Source: Pelosinus sp.
GTDB taxonomy: Bacteria; Bacillota; Negativicutes; Propionisporales; Propionisporaceae
Length of the DNA: 48,252 nucleotides
Reading direction: 5' to 3'
Assembly (NCBI GenBank): GCA_021372375.1
Contig: JAJFUN010000178.1
Location: forward strand, 1-48,252
The translations under genes were made by a program, and so were the position numbers. Positions 23,833 through 32,474 of the stretch are shown here, piece by piece. Each line of letters starts with the position of its first letter. Position 1 is the first letter of the stretch. The notes beneath the pieces were generated by a model. The model was not told the origin of the DNA. It saw nothing but the letters and a program-made list of their open reading frames with translations, and ran no database searches.

Positions 23833-25605
23833 CTAGACTTTAAAATTAGCAATTGTTTTTTTTAGCTTCAAGGCAAGCTCCGATAGATTCTGGCTTGACG
23901 AGGCAATTTCCTGCATCGCGGCAGACTGCTGCTGACTGGCAGCAGATACTGTCTGCGTTTCATCAGCTACCCCTTTAGATGCATCTTCTATTGTATGAAT
24001 AGCACTGACAATACTCTGGCTGCCACCCGAGAGCTCAGCTGTAGCGGCCGAAATTGAGCTAATTTGACTGGAAACCCTACTAATTAACTCAGCTATTTCA
24101 TTAAAGGTAGTGTTCGCCGCAGTAACAACCGCCGTACCATTTTTGACTTCCGCGGTACCTGACTGCATAGCCTTAACCGCCATTTCAGTATCTGTTTGTA
24201 TTTGACTAATTAGTACCGCAATTTGCTGACTAGCCTCCTGTGATTGCTCAGCAAGCTTGCGGACTTCTTCGGCCACAACCGAAAAACCACGCCCCTGCTC
24301 CCCCGCCCGCGCTGCTTCAATGGCAGCATTTAAGGCCAAAAGGTTGGTTTGCGCCGCAATGGCGGAAATAGTATTTACTATTTGACCAATTTCCTGTGAG
24401 CAGCTGCCTAACTTGGCAATGACATTGGCAGAATCTGCAACAGTCCTTTCAATGCTGGCCATCTGACTGATTGCACCGCCAACTGCTGCTTCCCCGGCAT
24501 TAGCCGCAGCGGCTGTCTGAACCGATATGTCCACAGCATCACGTACACTATCCGTAACCTGCTGAATACTTCTTGACATTTGCCCAATAATATCTGCAGC
24601 ATGGTTAACCTCAATTGCCTGCTTATTAGTATTTGCAGCAACATCGCTGATAGAAGCAGCAACCTGACTTGTGGACAAAGCCGTTTGCTCAGATGACGCG
24701 GTAAGTTGTTCGCTGGATTCGGCCACCTGACCGGCGGCTGTAGAAACTTCATTGATTAACTGTTTAATATTTGCTTTCATGGAATTAAAGGATGCTGCTA
24801 AAACACCGATTTCGCCGTGATCATGATACGAAAGGTCCTCAACCCGCAGATTTCCCTCTGCCACATGCTGCACGTTCTCGGCTATCGCTACAATTGGCGC
24901 TGCTATCCTTTTGCTGATATAGCTAGCTATGAAGATAGCCAGGATTAAGGTTAAAAGGCCTATACCTACGGAAAAGCTGATACTAACCATGAGATTTTTG
25001 TGATTGGCCTCGGCTTTAGCGGCAACTAACTTATCAATACCGTCAACCCAGTTGCCTGTGCCAATAATCCAGTTGTAAGGCTTAAATAACAAGACATAAC
25101 TCCGTTTGGGTGATTCTTGAGTTTCATCCGGTTTTGGAAAAGCATAATCAGTATAGCCGCCACCAGGCTGCGGTCCCTTTTCCATAAAATCCAGCACAAT
25201 TTTTTTGCCTTTGGCATCAATCAGATCCGTACGGCTTTTGCCTTCTACCTCACGGCCCAGCAGCACCACATTAATACCTTCTGTTGTATCAATCCAAAAA
25301 TAATTATCATCATCAAAACGCAGGTTACGCACCAAATCAGCGGCCCGCTTCTTGGCGTCTGCTTCAGACAATAGCCCCTTTTGCTGCTGGCTGTATATGT
25401 CCTTAACGAGGCTATGCGCTGTTTCAACTTCGAGCTTTATACTGCGGTCAAACTGCTCAAATAAAGTACTGCGATAGTCCTGCAGTTCATGCTGGTTTTG
25501 CCTAATTGTGTCATACACGTTATATACACTAAGAATAAAAATAGAAGTAAAACTGGTAATAATAAAGGCTAATACTAACTTGCATTTAATCCCGGACAAA
25601 TTCAT
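23833..25605 (-). CDS. Methyl-accepting chemotaxis protein, single Cache sensor
   Basis: About 590 residues from the ATG at 25605, which has GAGGAT 7-8 bases upstream; in-frame starts at 25620 and 25614 are less well placed. TM1 (about 10-30), an sCache_2-type sensor (35-190, with [17 protein letters not shown] and [15 protein letters not shown]), TM2 (205-228), HAMP, and a signalling domain with [21 protein letters not shown]. sCache_2 receptors usually bind carboxylates such as lactate or pyruvate; the ligand here is not known. Transcribed alone. Confidence 0.94.
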   Translation of the reverse strand: MNLSGIKCKLVLAFIITSFTSIFILSVYNVYDTIRQNQHELQDYRSTLFEQFDRSIKLEVETAHSLVKDIYSQQQKGLLSEADAKKRAADLVRNLRFDDDNYFWIDTTEGINVVLLGREVEGKSRTDLIDAKGKKIVLDFMEKGPQPGGGYTDYAFPKPDETQESPKRSYVLLFKPYNWIIGTGNWVDGIDKLVAAKAEANHKNLMVSISFSVGIGLLTLILAIFIASYISKRIAAPIVAIAENVQHVAEGNLRVEDLSYHDHGEIGVLAASFNSMKANIKQLINEVSTAAGQVAESSEQLTASSEQTALSTSQVAASISDVAANTNKQAIEVNHAADIIGQMSRSIQQVTDSVRDAVDISVQTAAAANAGEAAVGGAISQMASIERTVADSANVIAKLGSCSQEIGQIVNTISAIAAQTNLLALNAAIEAARAGEQGRGFSVVAEEVRKLAEQSQEASQQIAVLISQIQTDTEMAVKAMQSGTAEVKNGTAVVTAANTTFNEIAELISRVSSQISSISAATAELSGGSQSIVSAIHTIEDASKGVADETQTVSAASQQQSAAMQEIASSSQNLSELALKLKKTIANFKV

Positions 25606-25766
25606 CTGTACCATCCTCACTCAGTTAATTGAATTTTCCCATTTTTTTTCGAACAGCAATGGGAATCTTATTTATTTTAACGTTCGACATAAGAAGGTAA
25701 ATACCTTTATGTTATTACAACATATTGTGGGAATTTCTTAGTTATTGCCAAGACCTCGCAATAGCT

Positions 25767-25798
25767 AAAGACCGCTTGTAAAAAAAGCAGTCTTTTTT
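25767..25798. terminator. Hairpin at the end of the deacetylase gene
   Basis: AAAGACCGCTT (25767-25777) pairs with AAGCAGTCTTT (25785-25795) with one mismatch. The longer T-run is on the plus strand, while the gene it follows is on the minus strand, so termination of the deacetylase transcript may be weak. Confidence 0.55.
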
Positions 25799-26621
25799 AA
25801 AGCTCCTCTTCTTCCGGCGGTGCGGGCCAGAACTTTTCCTTTATATTGTGCAGCATAGCAGCAGCAGGCGTCATCTCCAGACGCAAATAGAAATTAACCA
25901 GCGGCATTTTTGATTTGAATATGGGAATACGCCGTAATGCATAGGGATCATCACCCTTAAATACTCTGCCAAAATCCACGGTAAAGGCTGCATCATAGCC
26001 AACCTCTTTAGTCAGATCTCTAATACTGTCATTATAGGCGCCTGTAGGATACGCCAAATAAGTGACAGGAACGGTCAGCCGCCATTCTAATATCTCACGG
26101 GGTTCACGCAGCTCTTTTTCTGCCTCAGCGAAAGATAGCGTCGTCAGCGGTGTATGGCTTAAAGTATGGGAGCCGAAAACAAACCCACGCTGCTGCATTG
26201 CCTGTATCTCCTCCCAATTTAAATACCATTCATTATTGCTAATATAATCAGTAATCAAAAATATTGTGCCGGTAAAACCATACTGCTGCATGATGGGAAA
26301 TGCATTAGTAAAATTATCCTTATATCCATCATCAAAGGTAATAAGGACTGGTTTTTCCGGCAAAGGCACACCCTTTTTCCAGTGCTGCATTAACTCATCC
26401 GGCGTAATTGAGGTATAACCCCGGCTCTTGAGATATGCCATCTGTGCGGCAAATTCTTCTGTTCCCACTGCTAAACGGCTGTCGGTCTGATCATCTACCA
26501 TATGATAGTTGAGTATCGGAATACCTTGTGGTGAACTTAACAATGAAAAGAAAGCCGCTATAATGGCAGCTAAAAAACAAGCGACAATTAAGATTTTCTT
26601 TACGGGCGATTTATTCAACAA
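25797..26621 (-). CDS. Polysaccharide deacetylase (NodB domain), membrane anchored
   Basis: A 274-residue protein starting at TTG 26621 with an AGG Shine-Dalgarno element a few bases upstream. A basic N-terminus and one hydrophobic segment (about 9-27) anchor it outside the membrane. The NodB motifs are all present: TFDDGYKDN (metal and catalytic aspartates), SHTLSH (metal histidines) and AYPTGAYN. It begins ILNYHMVDD, as in the PgdA/IcaB-like branch. The likely reaction is N-deacetylation of surface polysaccharide or peptidoglycan, as in lysozyme resistance or biofilm matrix formation. Single-gene transcript. Confidence 0.92.
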   Translation of the reverse strand: MLNKSPVKKILIVACFLAAIIAAFFSLLSSPQGIPILNYHMVDDQTDSRLAVGTEEFAAQMAYLKSRGYTSITPDELMQHWKKGVPLPEKPVLITFDDGYKDNFTNAFPIMQQYGFTGTIFLITDYISNNEWYLNWEEIQAMQQRGFVFGSHTLSHTPLTTLSFAEAEKELREPREILEWRLTVPVTYLAYPTGAYNDSIRDLTKEVGYDAAFTVDFGRVFKGDDPYALRRIPIFKSKMPLVNFYLRLEMTPAAAMLHNIKEKFWPAPPEEEEL

Positions 26622-26697
26622 AAGTTACCTGCCTTTAATTCGAGAATTGAGCTGTAAAGCTTTCTTCATTGTACCTTATTTTGCTCATTTTTGCTAC

Positions 26698-26709
26698 TTT
26701 ACCATAATA
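26698..26709. promoter_or_regulatory. Core of the signalling-island motif near the deacetylase
   Basis: TTTACCATAATA, 77 bases upstream of the deacetylase start, matches the core of the motif at 15421, 18154 and 18393; the flanks match poorly and no good -10 box is found at the same distance. Confidence 0.3.
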
Positions 26710-26737
26710 AAACCATTAGCCATTATGACGCAACACA

Positions 26738-26780
26738 CCCCGTCGCTTACGCGCCACCCCTCTCTAGAGGGGAATTGGAT
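26738..26780. repeat. Degenerate fragment of the dispersed repeat family
   Basis: CGTCGCTTACGCGCCACCCC followed by TCTCTAGAGGGGAATTGG recalls the core of the elements at 4333 and 27344 (GCGCTTTGCGCCACCTCCCT), with its own small palindromes. Likely a decayed partial copy. Confidence 0.4.
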
Positions 26781-26796
26781 AAAGCCACAAAATGAA

Positions 26797-26825
26797 AAAA
26801 CTACCGGCAGACTGCAGGTAGTTTT
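26797..26825 (-). terminator. Terminator of the coiled-coil gene
   Basis: AAAACTACC (26797-26805) pairs with GGTAGTTTT (26817-26825); on the minus strand a run of T follows the stem, seven bases after the stop at 26833. Confidence 0.85.
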
Positions 26826-26832
26826 AAACTTA

Positions 26833-27207
26833 TTAAATAACTTCTTTAATTTTTAATTTTTGAATGCTTGTTTGGGCCTCCTGACACTTATTGTTTAGCT
26901 CCAATAAAGTTCCGCTGGTTTTTTCATTATAATTAAATAATAGTTCTTTTTCCTGTTCCCTTATTTTGGTTAAAACTGCGTTATTGTCTGCTTCCTTCTT
27001 GGAACTCTTAGTCTTTCGTAGTTCCTTTCTAGTCTTCTTTAGTACATTTTCTGTATTTATAATATCCTTTTCCGCACTGCTAATTATTTTTTTCAGCTGC
27101 TTATAAATCTCTTTTATTTCCTGAAGTGAATTTTTATCTTCCTTTATGGAACTACCAAAATTCAGCAATTTTTCCTCAGCCTGTTTTATTTCAGTTTTAA
27201 AAGCCAT
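26833..27207 (-). CDS. Coiled-coil hypothetical protein
   Basis: About 124 residues from the ATG at 27207, which has GGAGG 8 bases upstream (an ATG at 27231 has no such site). The product begins AFKTEIKQAEEKLLNF and is almost entirely charged heptad-like helix, rich in lysine and glutamate, with no cysteine pairs or membrane segment. No family was recognised. A structural or adaptor role is possible, but nothing in the neighbourhood points to a process. It has its own terminator. Confidence 0.7.
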   Translation of the reverse strand: MAFKTEIKQAEEKLLNFGSSIKEDKNSLQEIKEIYKQLKKIISSAEKDIINTENVLKKTRKELRKTKSSKKEADNNAVLTKIREQEKELLFNYNEKTSGTLLELNNKCQEAQTSIQKLKIKEVI

Positions 27208-27343
27208 TGGCAAAACCTCCATATTTTCCATTAATTTTATATTATATCTAACTTTATCACATTTCCAGTTAATTCATTGTTAACTTTTTGTTAATTTTTT
27301 CATTTATTGGGCTGATTCACCACCGTCAGGTAATATCTTATAT

Positions 27344-27558
27344 AAAAAAAGAGGCTGTCGCACTAAGTATTTTTTTTAAAGCCTCCCCCTGTCGCTAAAC
27401 GCGACATCCCCCTCGAAGAGGGAGACTAAAATTAAGAGCCTCCATCCTTGAGGGAGGTGGCGCAAAGCGCCGGAGGGAGTTGCTTCAAATGGGTTTACAG
27501 TTAAAAGGAGCTGTTCGCACACCAGTAATAATATTACTAATGCGAACAGCTCCTTTTT
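27344..27558. repeat. Dispersed inverted-repeat element, copy 2 (inverted)
   Basis: A 215-bp non-coding element filling most of the gap 27208-27559. Its core 27375-27481 is the near-exact reverse complement of 4403-4510. The right part forms a hairpin with 17-bp perfect arms (27503-27519 and 27541-27557, AAAAGGAGCTGTTCGCA), ending two bases before the aldo/keto reductase stop codon, so it also serves as that gene's terminator. The ends AAAAAGAGGCTGTCGCA and AAAAAGGAGCTGTTCGCA (as complement) form imperfect terminal inverted repeats. Confidence 0.85.
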
Positions 27559-27559
27559 G

Positions 27560-28588
27560 CTATTTACTTTTATGGGCCGCATAAAACTCATTATATTTTT
27601 TTAGTTCACGCTTCAATAAATTCGGCGTATCCAGTTCATAAGGACAATTATTTTTGCAATGCCCGCATTCAATACACTTGGTGATAAGGTCCATCTTGGC
27701 CCTGAATGCATCCTCTAGGAATGGCTGATAAGGCGCACGCCCTAGAAGCAGGGAAATTCTTGCCTGCGTAGGAATCTCAATGCCTGCCGGACACGGCATA
27801 CAATAACCGCAGCCGCGGCAAAAGTCTCCAGCAAGTTCAGCGCGGTCCTTATTTATCAGCTCCCACATGGCTTCATCTAAAACTGGCGGATTTTTTTCGA
27901 GTTCAATAAACTCCTCAAGTTCGCTCATCTTTTGAATGCCCCAAATGGGTACGACATTGTCAAACTGCCTAAGGAAGGTAAAGGTTGTAGCCGCATTAGT
28001 AATCAGCCCGCCGGATAAACCTTTCATGGCAATAACGCCAACATTCTCTTCTTTACAGACCTTAATAATTGTTAGGTCCTCATCAGAAGCCAGCGGATTA
28101 AGCGGAAACTGGATTGTATCATAAAGCCCAGAATGTGCGGCCTTAATGGCATTTTTTATATTATGATTGGTAAAACCGATAAAGCGAATCAGACCTTTCG
28201 CTTTGGCTTCCAGCATTCCGGCGTAAGAACTCTCTGGATCTTCTGGATTTGGCAGTTCCTTGGGATTGTGCAGCTGTAAAATATCCACATAATCTGTCCT
28301 GAGATTTTTCAGACTTGTTTCAAGATGCTTAAGCAGTGTTTTTTTATCTGTTGCCTGGCTTTTTGTCGCAATAATAATATCCTGCCGCACTTCTGACAAG
28401 GCATACCCCAACTTTTCTTCGCTGTCAGTATACATTCTGGCAGTATCAAAAAAGTTGATGCCGCTATTATACGCCCTGCGAAGAATTGCTTTGGTGTCGT
28501 CAAAAGAAGCAATCCGCTGTATCGGCAGTGCGCCAAAACCACTGCGGCTTACCATTAAATTAGTACGTCCTAACCGTATTTTATCCAT
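27560..28588 (-). CDS. Aldo/keto reductase with two 4Fe-4S clusters
   Basis: About 342 residues. Residues 1-260 form the aldo/keto reductase TIM barrel with the catalytic set visible: Asp in FFDTARMYTDSEE (with its Tyr), Lys in IIATKSQ and His in ILQLHNP. The C-terminal extension carries two ferredoxin-type motifs, CRGCGYCMPCPAG and CIECGHCKNNCPYEL. This fusion is common in strict anaerobes and may use ferredoxin as well as NAD(P)H. The substrate is unknown. GGGG lies 8 bases before the ATG; a TTG precedes it in frame but is less well placed. Divergent from DUF441, single-gene transcript. Confidence 0.92.
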   Translation of the reverse strand: MDKIRLGRTNLMVSRSGFGALPIQRIASFDDTKAILRRAYNSGINFFDTARMYTDSEEKLGYALSEVRQDIIIATKSQATDKKTLLKHLETSLKNLRTDYVDILQLHNPKELPNPEDPESSYAGMLEAKAKGLIRFIGFTNHNIKNAIKAAHSGLYDTIQFPLNPLASDEDLTIIKVCKEENVGVIAMKGLSGGLITNAATTFTFLRQFDNVVPIWGIQKMSELEEFIELEKNPPVLDEAMWELINKDRAELAGDFCRGCGYCMPCPAGIEIPTQARISLLLGRAPYQPFLEDAFRAKMDLITKCIECGHCKNNCPYELDTPNLLKRELKKYNEFYAAHKSK

Positions 28589-28727
28589 CAAACCAGCCCC
28601 TTTTTATAATAGGTTACCTATTATTATACAGCATTTTTATACAGCAAAGAACAGACGAATACTAAAACATTGTAATACCTGCTGCATATACTACTTGTAT
28701 GTACGGCATAAAATTGGAGGCGATACA

Positions 28728-29183
28728 ATGGCATGGGACAATCTGCCACTCTTAATTATTTTCGTATTAGCAGTTCTCGGCAATAACCAATCAGTTTCGG
28801 TAGCAGCTGGCTTTCTGCTGCTTATAAAGCTGCTCGGACTAGATAGCTGGTTTCCCCTACTTGAGAGTAAAGGTATGAACATTGGCATAACAATCCTGAC
28901 AATTGCAATTTTGACGCCGCTGGCCACCGGGCGTATCTCCTTACACCATATAACAGATGCTTTTAAATCCCCGATTGGCATACTAGCGCTCGTCACCGGC
29001 ATTTTTGTGGCCTGGGCCGCCGGACGCGGTCTGTTATTTATCAATGCCTCGCCTGATATGATTAGTTCTATCGTTCTTGGCACAGTTGTCGGCGTATGCT
29101 TTCTAAACGGTGTAGCCGTTGGCCCCCTCATCGCCGGCGGCCTAGTCTCAATGGCAGTTGCCCTATTTAGTATTTTCAAATAG
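28728..29183 (+). CDS. DUF441 family membrane protein (YeaL-like)
   Basis: A 151-residue integral membrane protein with about four hydrophobic helices: LLIIFVLAVLGNNQSVSVAA, NIGITILTIAILTPLA, IGILALVTGIFVAWAAGRGL and SIVLGTVVGVCFLNGVAVGP. The sequence and length match the DUF441/YeaL family, whose function is not known. TTGGAGG is 7 bases before the ATG. It has no partner gene; the reductase is divergent and the next gene is convergent (8-base gap). Confidence 0.9.
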   Translation: MAWDNLPLLIIFVLAVLGNNQSVSVAAGFLLLIKLLGLDSWFPLLESKGMNIGITILTIAILTPLATGRISLHHITDAFKSPIGILALVTGIFVAWAAGRGLLFINASPDMISSIVLGTVVGVCFLNGVAVGPLIAGGLVSMAVALFSIFK

Positions 29184-29191
29184 CCACTAAT

Positions 29192-29476
29192 CTATAACAA
29201 GGTAAATTTCCGGCGTAACGTATCATTAATTTTACTGCCGCCAAATAATTGTCTAAGTACCCACAGCGCTTCCACTGGGTTCATTTCAGTATCATACCCA
29301 AGCTCCACAAATTCCTGCCAAACGCTTTCTTGTATAGTAGGCGACAGCTCAGCTATCTTATTAAATTCATTAAGTACCTTTTTTATTTCATCGCTATCCA
29401 TCAAAGCCATAATCTTGCCGGCTTTTTCAAGTCCAATAATAAACAAAAAAGCGGCGGCCTTTTGTAGTGAAGTCAA
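29192..29476 (-). CDS. Orphan FliG-N-like small protein
   Basis: A 94-residue protein starting at TTG 29476, with AAGGAGG 7 bases upstream. TSLQKAAAFLFIIGLEKAGK, IMALMDSDEIKKVLNEF and SPTIQESVWQEFVEL resemble the N-terminal domain of the flagellar switch protein FliG (LTGLQKAAILLISLGPE...HLDEDEIE). The middle and C-terminal domains that bind FliM and the stator are absent. FliG-N docks to FliF in the basal body. No flagellar gene is in the window, so this is either a FliG-like regulator or an unrelated helical protein that has the same first motif. Confidence 0.6.
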   Translation of the reverse strand: MTSLQKAAAFLFIIGLEKAGKIMALMDSDEIKKVLNEFNKIAELSPTIQESVWQEFVELGYDTEMNPVEALWVLRQLFGGSKINDTLRRKFTLL

Positions 29477-29637
29477 AAATATTCCTCCTTGCTAGTTTAA
29501 CACTTAGCTATTCTATTTCTCCGTGCTAAATTGAAATCCCTTTTATATAGAATTGGACATCTATATTGAGAGCAACAAGGCAGGTGACCAATATCATCAG
29601 GCTATCGTTAAATAAAATGTAAACCGATAAATGCACA

Positions 29638-29661
29638 GACATTATGTGAAAACATAATGTC
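29638..29661. repeat. 10-bp hairpin left of the MITE-like element
   Basis: GACATTATGT and ACATAATGTC flank GAAA. It lies in the 534-base gene-free stretch 29477-30010, whose other contents are the element 29669-29838, a palindrome at 29863-29888, a small hairpin GGAGC/GCTCC at 29926-29940 and the terminator at 29955-30001. Confidence 0.6.
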
Positions 29662-29668
29662 TGTTTTC

Positions 29669-29838
29669 GTAGGGGCAATCCCCCCGTGGTTGCCTGCGTA
29701 TAAACGATCTGACGTGAATAGACTTTCTATGGAACTAAGAAAAGCATTTCTTATCAGTCTGTTTTTCTTAATTCCACAGATCAGTTTCCTCTCGTTAGAA
29801 TGCCCTCACGCGGGCAACCATAGGGGGATTGCCCCTAC
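29669..29838. mobile_element. MITE-like element with about 26-30 bp inverted repeats
   Basis: A 170-bp element. The left end GTAGGGGCAATCCCCCCGTG then GTTGCC (29669-29694) is matched by the inverted right end (29813-29838) with one or two mismatches, and the match continues inward (GCGT). The interior also shows GGAACTAAGAAAA facing TTTTTCTTAATTCC, so the whole unit can fold into a long hairpin. It has no coding capacity. No clear target duplication was seen. This end sequence resembles non-autonomous repeats I recall from other anaerobic Firmicutes, but that is from memory only. Confidence 0.8.
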
Positions 29839-29862
29839 ATCAAAAAGCAGAAATACAAAACT

Positions 29863-29888
29863 AAAGGAAATTAACGTTAATTTCCTTT
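29863..29888. repeat. 26-bp perfect palindrome
   Basis: AAAGGAAATTAAC is followed immediately by its exact complement, ending at 29888, then TGAAATTTTTT. It may be a terminator arm pair reading on the plus strand, but no plus-strand gene precedes it. Confidence 0.6.
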
Positions 29889-29954
29889 GAAATTTTTTAT
29901 AAGCATAGCCTGATAACATTGGGCAGGAGCCTGGCGCTCCGAAAAATAAAAACT

Positions 29955-30001
29955 AAAAGCAGGGACAGTGCACTAATTTTTAGTGCATCGTCCCCGCTTT
30001 T
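29955..30001 (-). terminator. Terminator of the exported HD-domain gene
   Basis: A long imperfect stem: AAAAGCAGGGAC and GCACTAA on one side pair with TTAGTGC and GTCCCCGCTTTT on the other. On the minus strand TTTTAG and further T-rich sequence follow. Located 9 bases after the stop at 30011. Confidence 0.85.
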
Positions 30002-30010
30002 TATCTAGTA

Positions 30011-31135
30011 TTATTTCGTTACAACTGTCTGAATGGTCCGAATCAGTTCCGCTTCGCCTTGACTAACCCACATACTGTACAGGCGTTCTGTCGTCAATTG
30101 GGAATATACATAATCACGGAAATGATAGAACTTGGCTGTCTTGAGCTCAGCTTCATTCATGCCATATTCGCTTTGTGCAATTTTTTCCAGTTCTTTAGTC
30201 ATCCAGCCATTCATCGGGCCTGTTAGTACAAAGTCATGATCCCCGAGATGCGTAACAAAGCCTTCCATCCAGCGCGGCTGCGGCAATGTTTTCCCTTCAC
30301 TGTCTAAAACACCAAGTGCCAGCGGATCCTTACCGGCAATTATTGCCGCGGCTTTGAGCCAGTCCACTACTTGCTGTTCCTCAGCAGGTGAGCTAGGAGC
30401 AGTATGCGCACACGCTATAGCTACTATTAATTCTTTGGGGAATCCGCGGTACATGGCTTCGGCAATGCTGAGAATATGATGAGCCCCGGTTCCCGCAATC
30501 TGGAATTCCGGAGTGCTGGCGCCATCTTGCTGCCACTGAAATACCCAAGGTTTATTCATATCATGCATCAACTCAGAAGCGACAATTATATCGCGATCAA
30601 GCTTAAAACCAAATACATCTTTATAAGCATTATAAATACCAAGTGCCACTTTAGTATTAACGGCTACGTGTGTCACCAGGCCGCCCGGATAGGCATGATG
30701 GCTTTGATAGCCGCTGCCCGGCGCAGCGTAAAAAGGCTGAGGAGCTTTCTTGTTATCAGCTAAAGCGGGTAAAAATTCTTCGGTCTTAGCACCAACTTTG
30801 ATATACCCTGCTGCGTTTAAAGCGCTTTTCAGCTTTTCCTTTTGCTCATCCGTCTGGTACTGCGCCATAAGGCTGGGTACTGGATTTTTTAAATAATCAG
30901 TGACTTTGCTGCGTAAGTCCGCACTAGATAGTTCATTTGCTGTCTTTAACAAAAAATCATAATTATCCATAATGACTTTAGAATGTTCAGCCATACTAAC
31001 CGCTGACATCGACTGGCAGTCCTGCAGACTGACAGGTGCGGCAAAAGCCTGGCTGCTAAACACTGCTAAAGCGGCTGTGGCTGCAATACATAAAGGTCTT
31101 GCAGCTATACTGTGCAGTAAACTCTTTACTCTCAT
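30011..31135 (-). CDS. Exported HD-domain protein
   Basis: A 374-residue protein with a clear signal peptide (MRVKSLLHSIAARP, hydrophobic stretch, AFA cleavage site about residue 32). The mature part has an HD-type arrangement of metal ligands: HHAYPGGLVTHV, ELMHDMNKPW and GTGAHHILS, then AIACAHTAPSS. HD proteins are metal-dependent phosphohydrolases and are normally cytoplasmic, so a secreted form is unusual; the substrate would have to be outside the cytoplasmic membrane. GGGAGGAT precedes the ATG. Transcribed alone. Confidence 0.82.
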   Translation of the reverse strand: MRVKSLLHSIAARPLCIAATAALAVFSSQAFAAPVSLQDCQSMSAVSMAEHSKVIMDNYDFLLKTANELSSADLRSKVTDYLKNPVPSLMAQYQTDEQKEKLKSALNAAGYIKVGAKTEEFLPALADNKKAPQPFYAAPGSGYQSHHAYPGGLVTHVAVNTKVALGIYNAYKDVFGFKLDRDIIVASELMHDMNKPWVFQWQQDGASTPEFQIAGTGAHHILSIAEAMYRGFPKELIVAIACAHTAPSSPAEEQQVVDWLKAAAIIAGKDPLALGVLDSEGKTLPQPRWMEGFVTHLGDHDFVLTGPMNGWMTKELEKIAQSEYGMNEAELKTAKFYHFRDYVYSQLTTERLYSMWVSQGEAELIRTIQTVVTK

Positions 31136-31234
31136 TTCTATATCCTCCCAGAATTTAATTCTAGTTAAATTATAGAGGAAAAATTTACAACGAATATTAT
31201 AGAATTGTTATTAAATTGTTAAAACTCTCCTTAT

Positions 31235-32443
31235 TTACTCTGCCTTACCAACCTGAAAGTCTAGGTTTTTACTATTAGTTTTAATAAATCTAGCTGAGAT
31301 AAAATTTAGAAGTGCAATAACCGCACCGCCTAAAAATACATACTTATAGCCGTTAGGACCGCTGTTATACCACACAAGCCCGCCGAATATCGGCAAAAAG
31401 ACGGTGACCAGATGATCAATGCTCGTCCCTAGCGACAGGCTTGGCGAAATGTCCTCAGGCTTCACAGCTATTTTTCGCATATAGGTAGCCCTGGCCATGC
31501 TGACTGCATTCATCATCTGGTCAAGAACATAACAAATACAAATAACCAGCAGCGCTGTCTCAGCGGCAAATAAATCAGCAGCAAAGGCATACCCAAGACA
31601 TACCAAAAAACACCCGGTAGCCTCAGCCATAAGCACAAACCTTTCCCCTAATCGGTCAATCATATGTCCAATCCACGGTTTGGTAAAAATTCCAAGAGTG
31701 GATACGATAAAAAACAGCATAGTCATGGTCGTTACGCTCTGGCGAAAAACATCCACCAATACCCATGGGCCAAAAGTGATAAATATTTGTTTACGCGCCC
31801 CATAAAGCACACTTAGCCAGTAATAAAGACCATATTCTTGCCGATAAATAAAACGCCGCGGCTTTTTGACGCTATTAACCGGCTGCATAAAAAATAAAGG
31901 CACAGCTGCCAGTAAAAAGGCTACTGCCCCAATACTAAAGGCTGTCATAAAGCTAATATGCCAAAACTTATAGAGGCCCCATAGTATAGCGCTGCTTACT
32001 ACCAGCGTAAAAGTATTCACGGCATTCATCCGACCAAGCTTCTTACCTAAGTCACCTGCTGAGGCAAAGCTCATACCAATACTGTTCGACAGCGGCATAT
32101 AAATATGCGTCCCCATATTATAAACAAAAATACTCACAACCACCAAGCTATATTCCGGCGGAATAAGCCCTAAAGCAAGCATCCCGATAGCCGAAAGGAT
32201 ATTTCCTACCAGCATGGTTTTGACATCACCCAAAAAGGCCAGCGATCCAATAATAAACACCATTAAGAGTCCTGGCAGTTCGCGCGGGAACTCCAGGGCT
32301 GACCGCTCAAGGATCATCATGCCAAGACCATCTTTGAGATAATTGGTCAGCGTGGCACCGTCCACACTTTGCGCAATTCCCACAAAAGCAGTTGATAATA
32401 AAAATAATAAATAATTACGGTCCATTTCCTTTAAAAATTTCAT
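31235..32443 (-). CDS. Major facilitator superfamily transporter
   Basis: About 402 residues with about 12 hydrophobic helices, beginning MKFLKEMDRNYLLFLLSTAF. The loop KPWIGHMIDRLGERFVLM is the MFS motif A-like element in the second half, and the two halves are joined by a basic loop (NSVKKPRRFIYRQ). The ATG at 32443 has AGGATG upstream, and an in-frame start at 32464 is less likely. The substrate cannot be told. It is divergent from an AraC-type regulator with which it shares a 150-base control region, so it is probably that regulator's target. Confidence 0.88.
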   Translation of the reverse strand: MKFLKEMDRNYLLFLLSTAFVGIAQSVDGATLTNYLKDGLGMMILERSALEFPRELPGLLMVFIIGSLAFLGDVKTMLVGNILSAIGMLALGLIPPEYSLVVVSIFVYNMGTHIYMPLSNSIGMSFASAGDLGKKLGRMNAVNTFTLVVSSAILWGLYKFWHISFMTAFSIGAVAFLLAAVPLFFMQPVNSVKKPRRFIYRQEYGLYYWLSVLYGARKQIFITFGPWVLVDVFRQSVTTMTMLFFIVSTLGIFTKPWIGHMIDRLGERFVLMAEATGCFLVCLGYAFAADLFAAETALLVICICYVLDQMMNAVSMARATYMRKIAVKPEDISPSLSLGTSIDHLVTVFLPIFGGLVWYNSGPNGYKYVFLGGAVIALLNFISARFIKTNSKNLDFQVGKAE

Positions 32444-32474
32444 GTACTCACATCCTATTAGCATAAATTAAACT

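Noticed and set aside
25683-25689. Spo0A-box-like TTCGACA upstream of the sCache MCP (also near 39977)
   Set aside because: A seven-base word is expected several times by chance in a window of this size and no tandem or flanking match supports it.
28455-28727. Longer upstream start for the DUF441 gene
   Set aside because: The extension is antisense to the aldo/keto reductase, and a strong GGAGG lies directly before the ATG at 28728, where the family begins.
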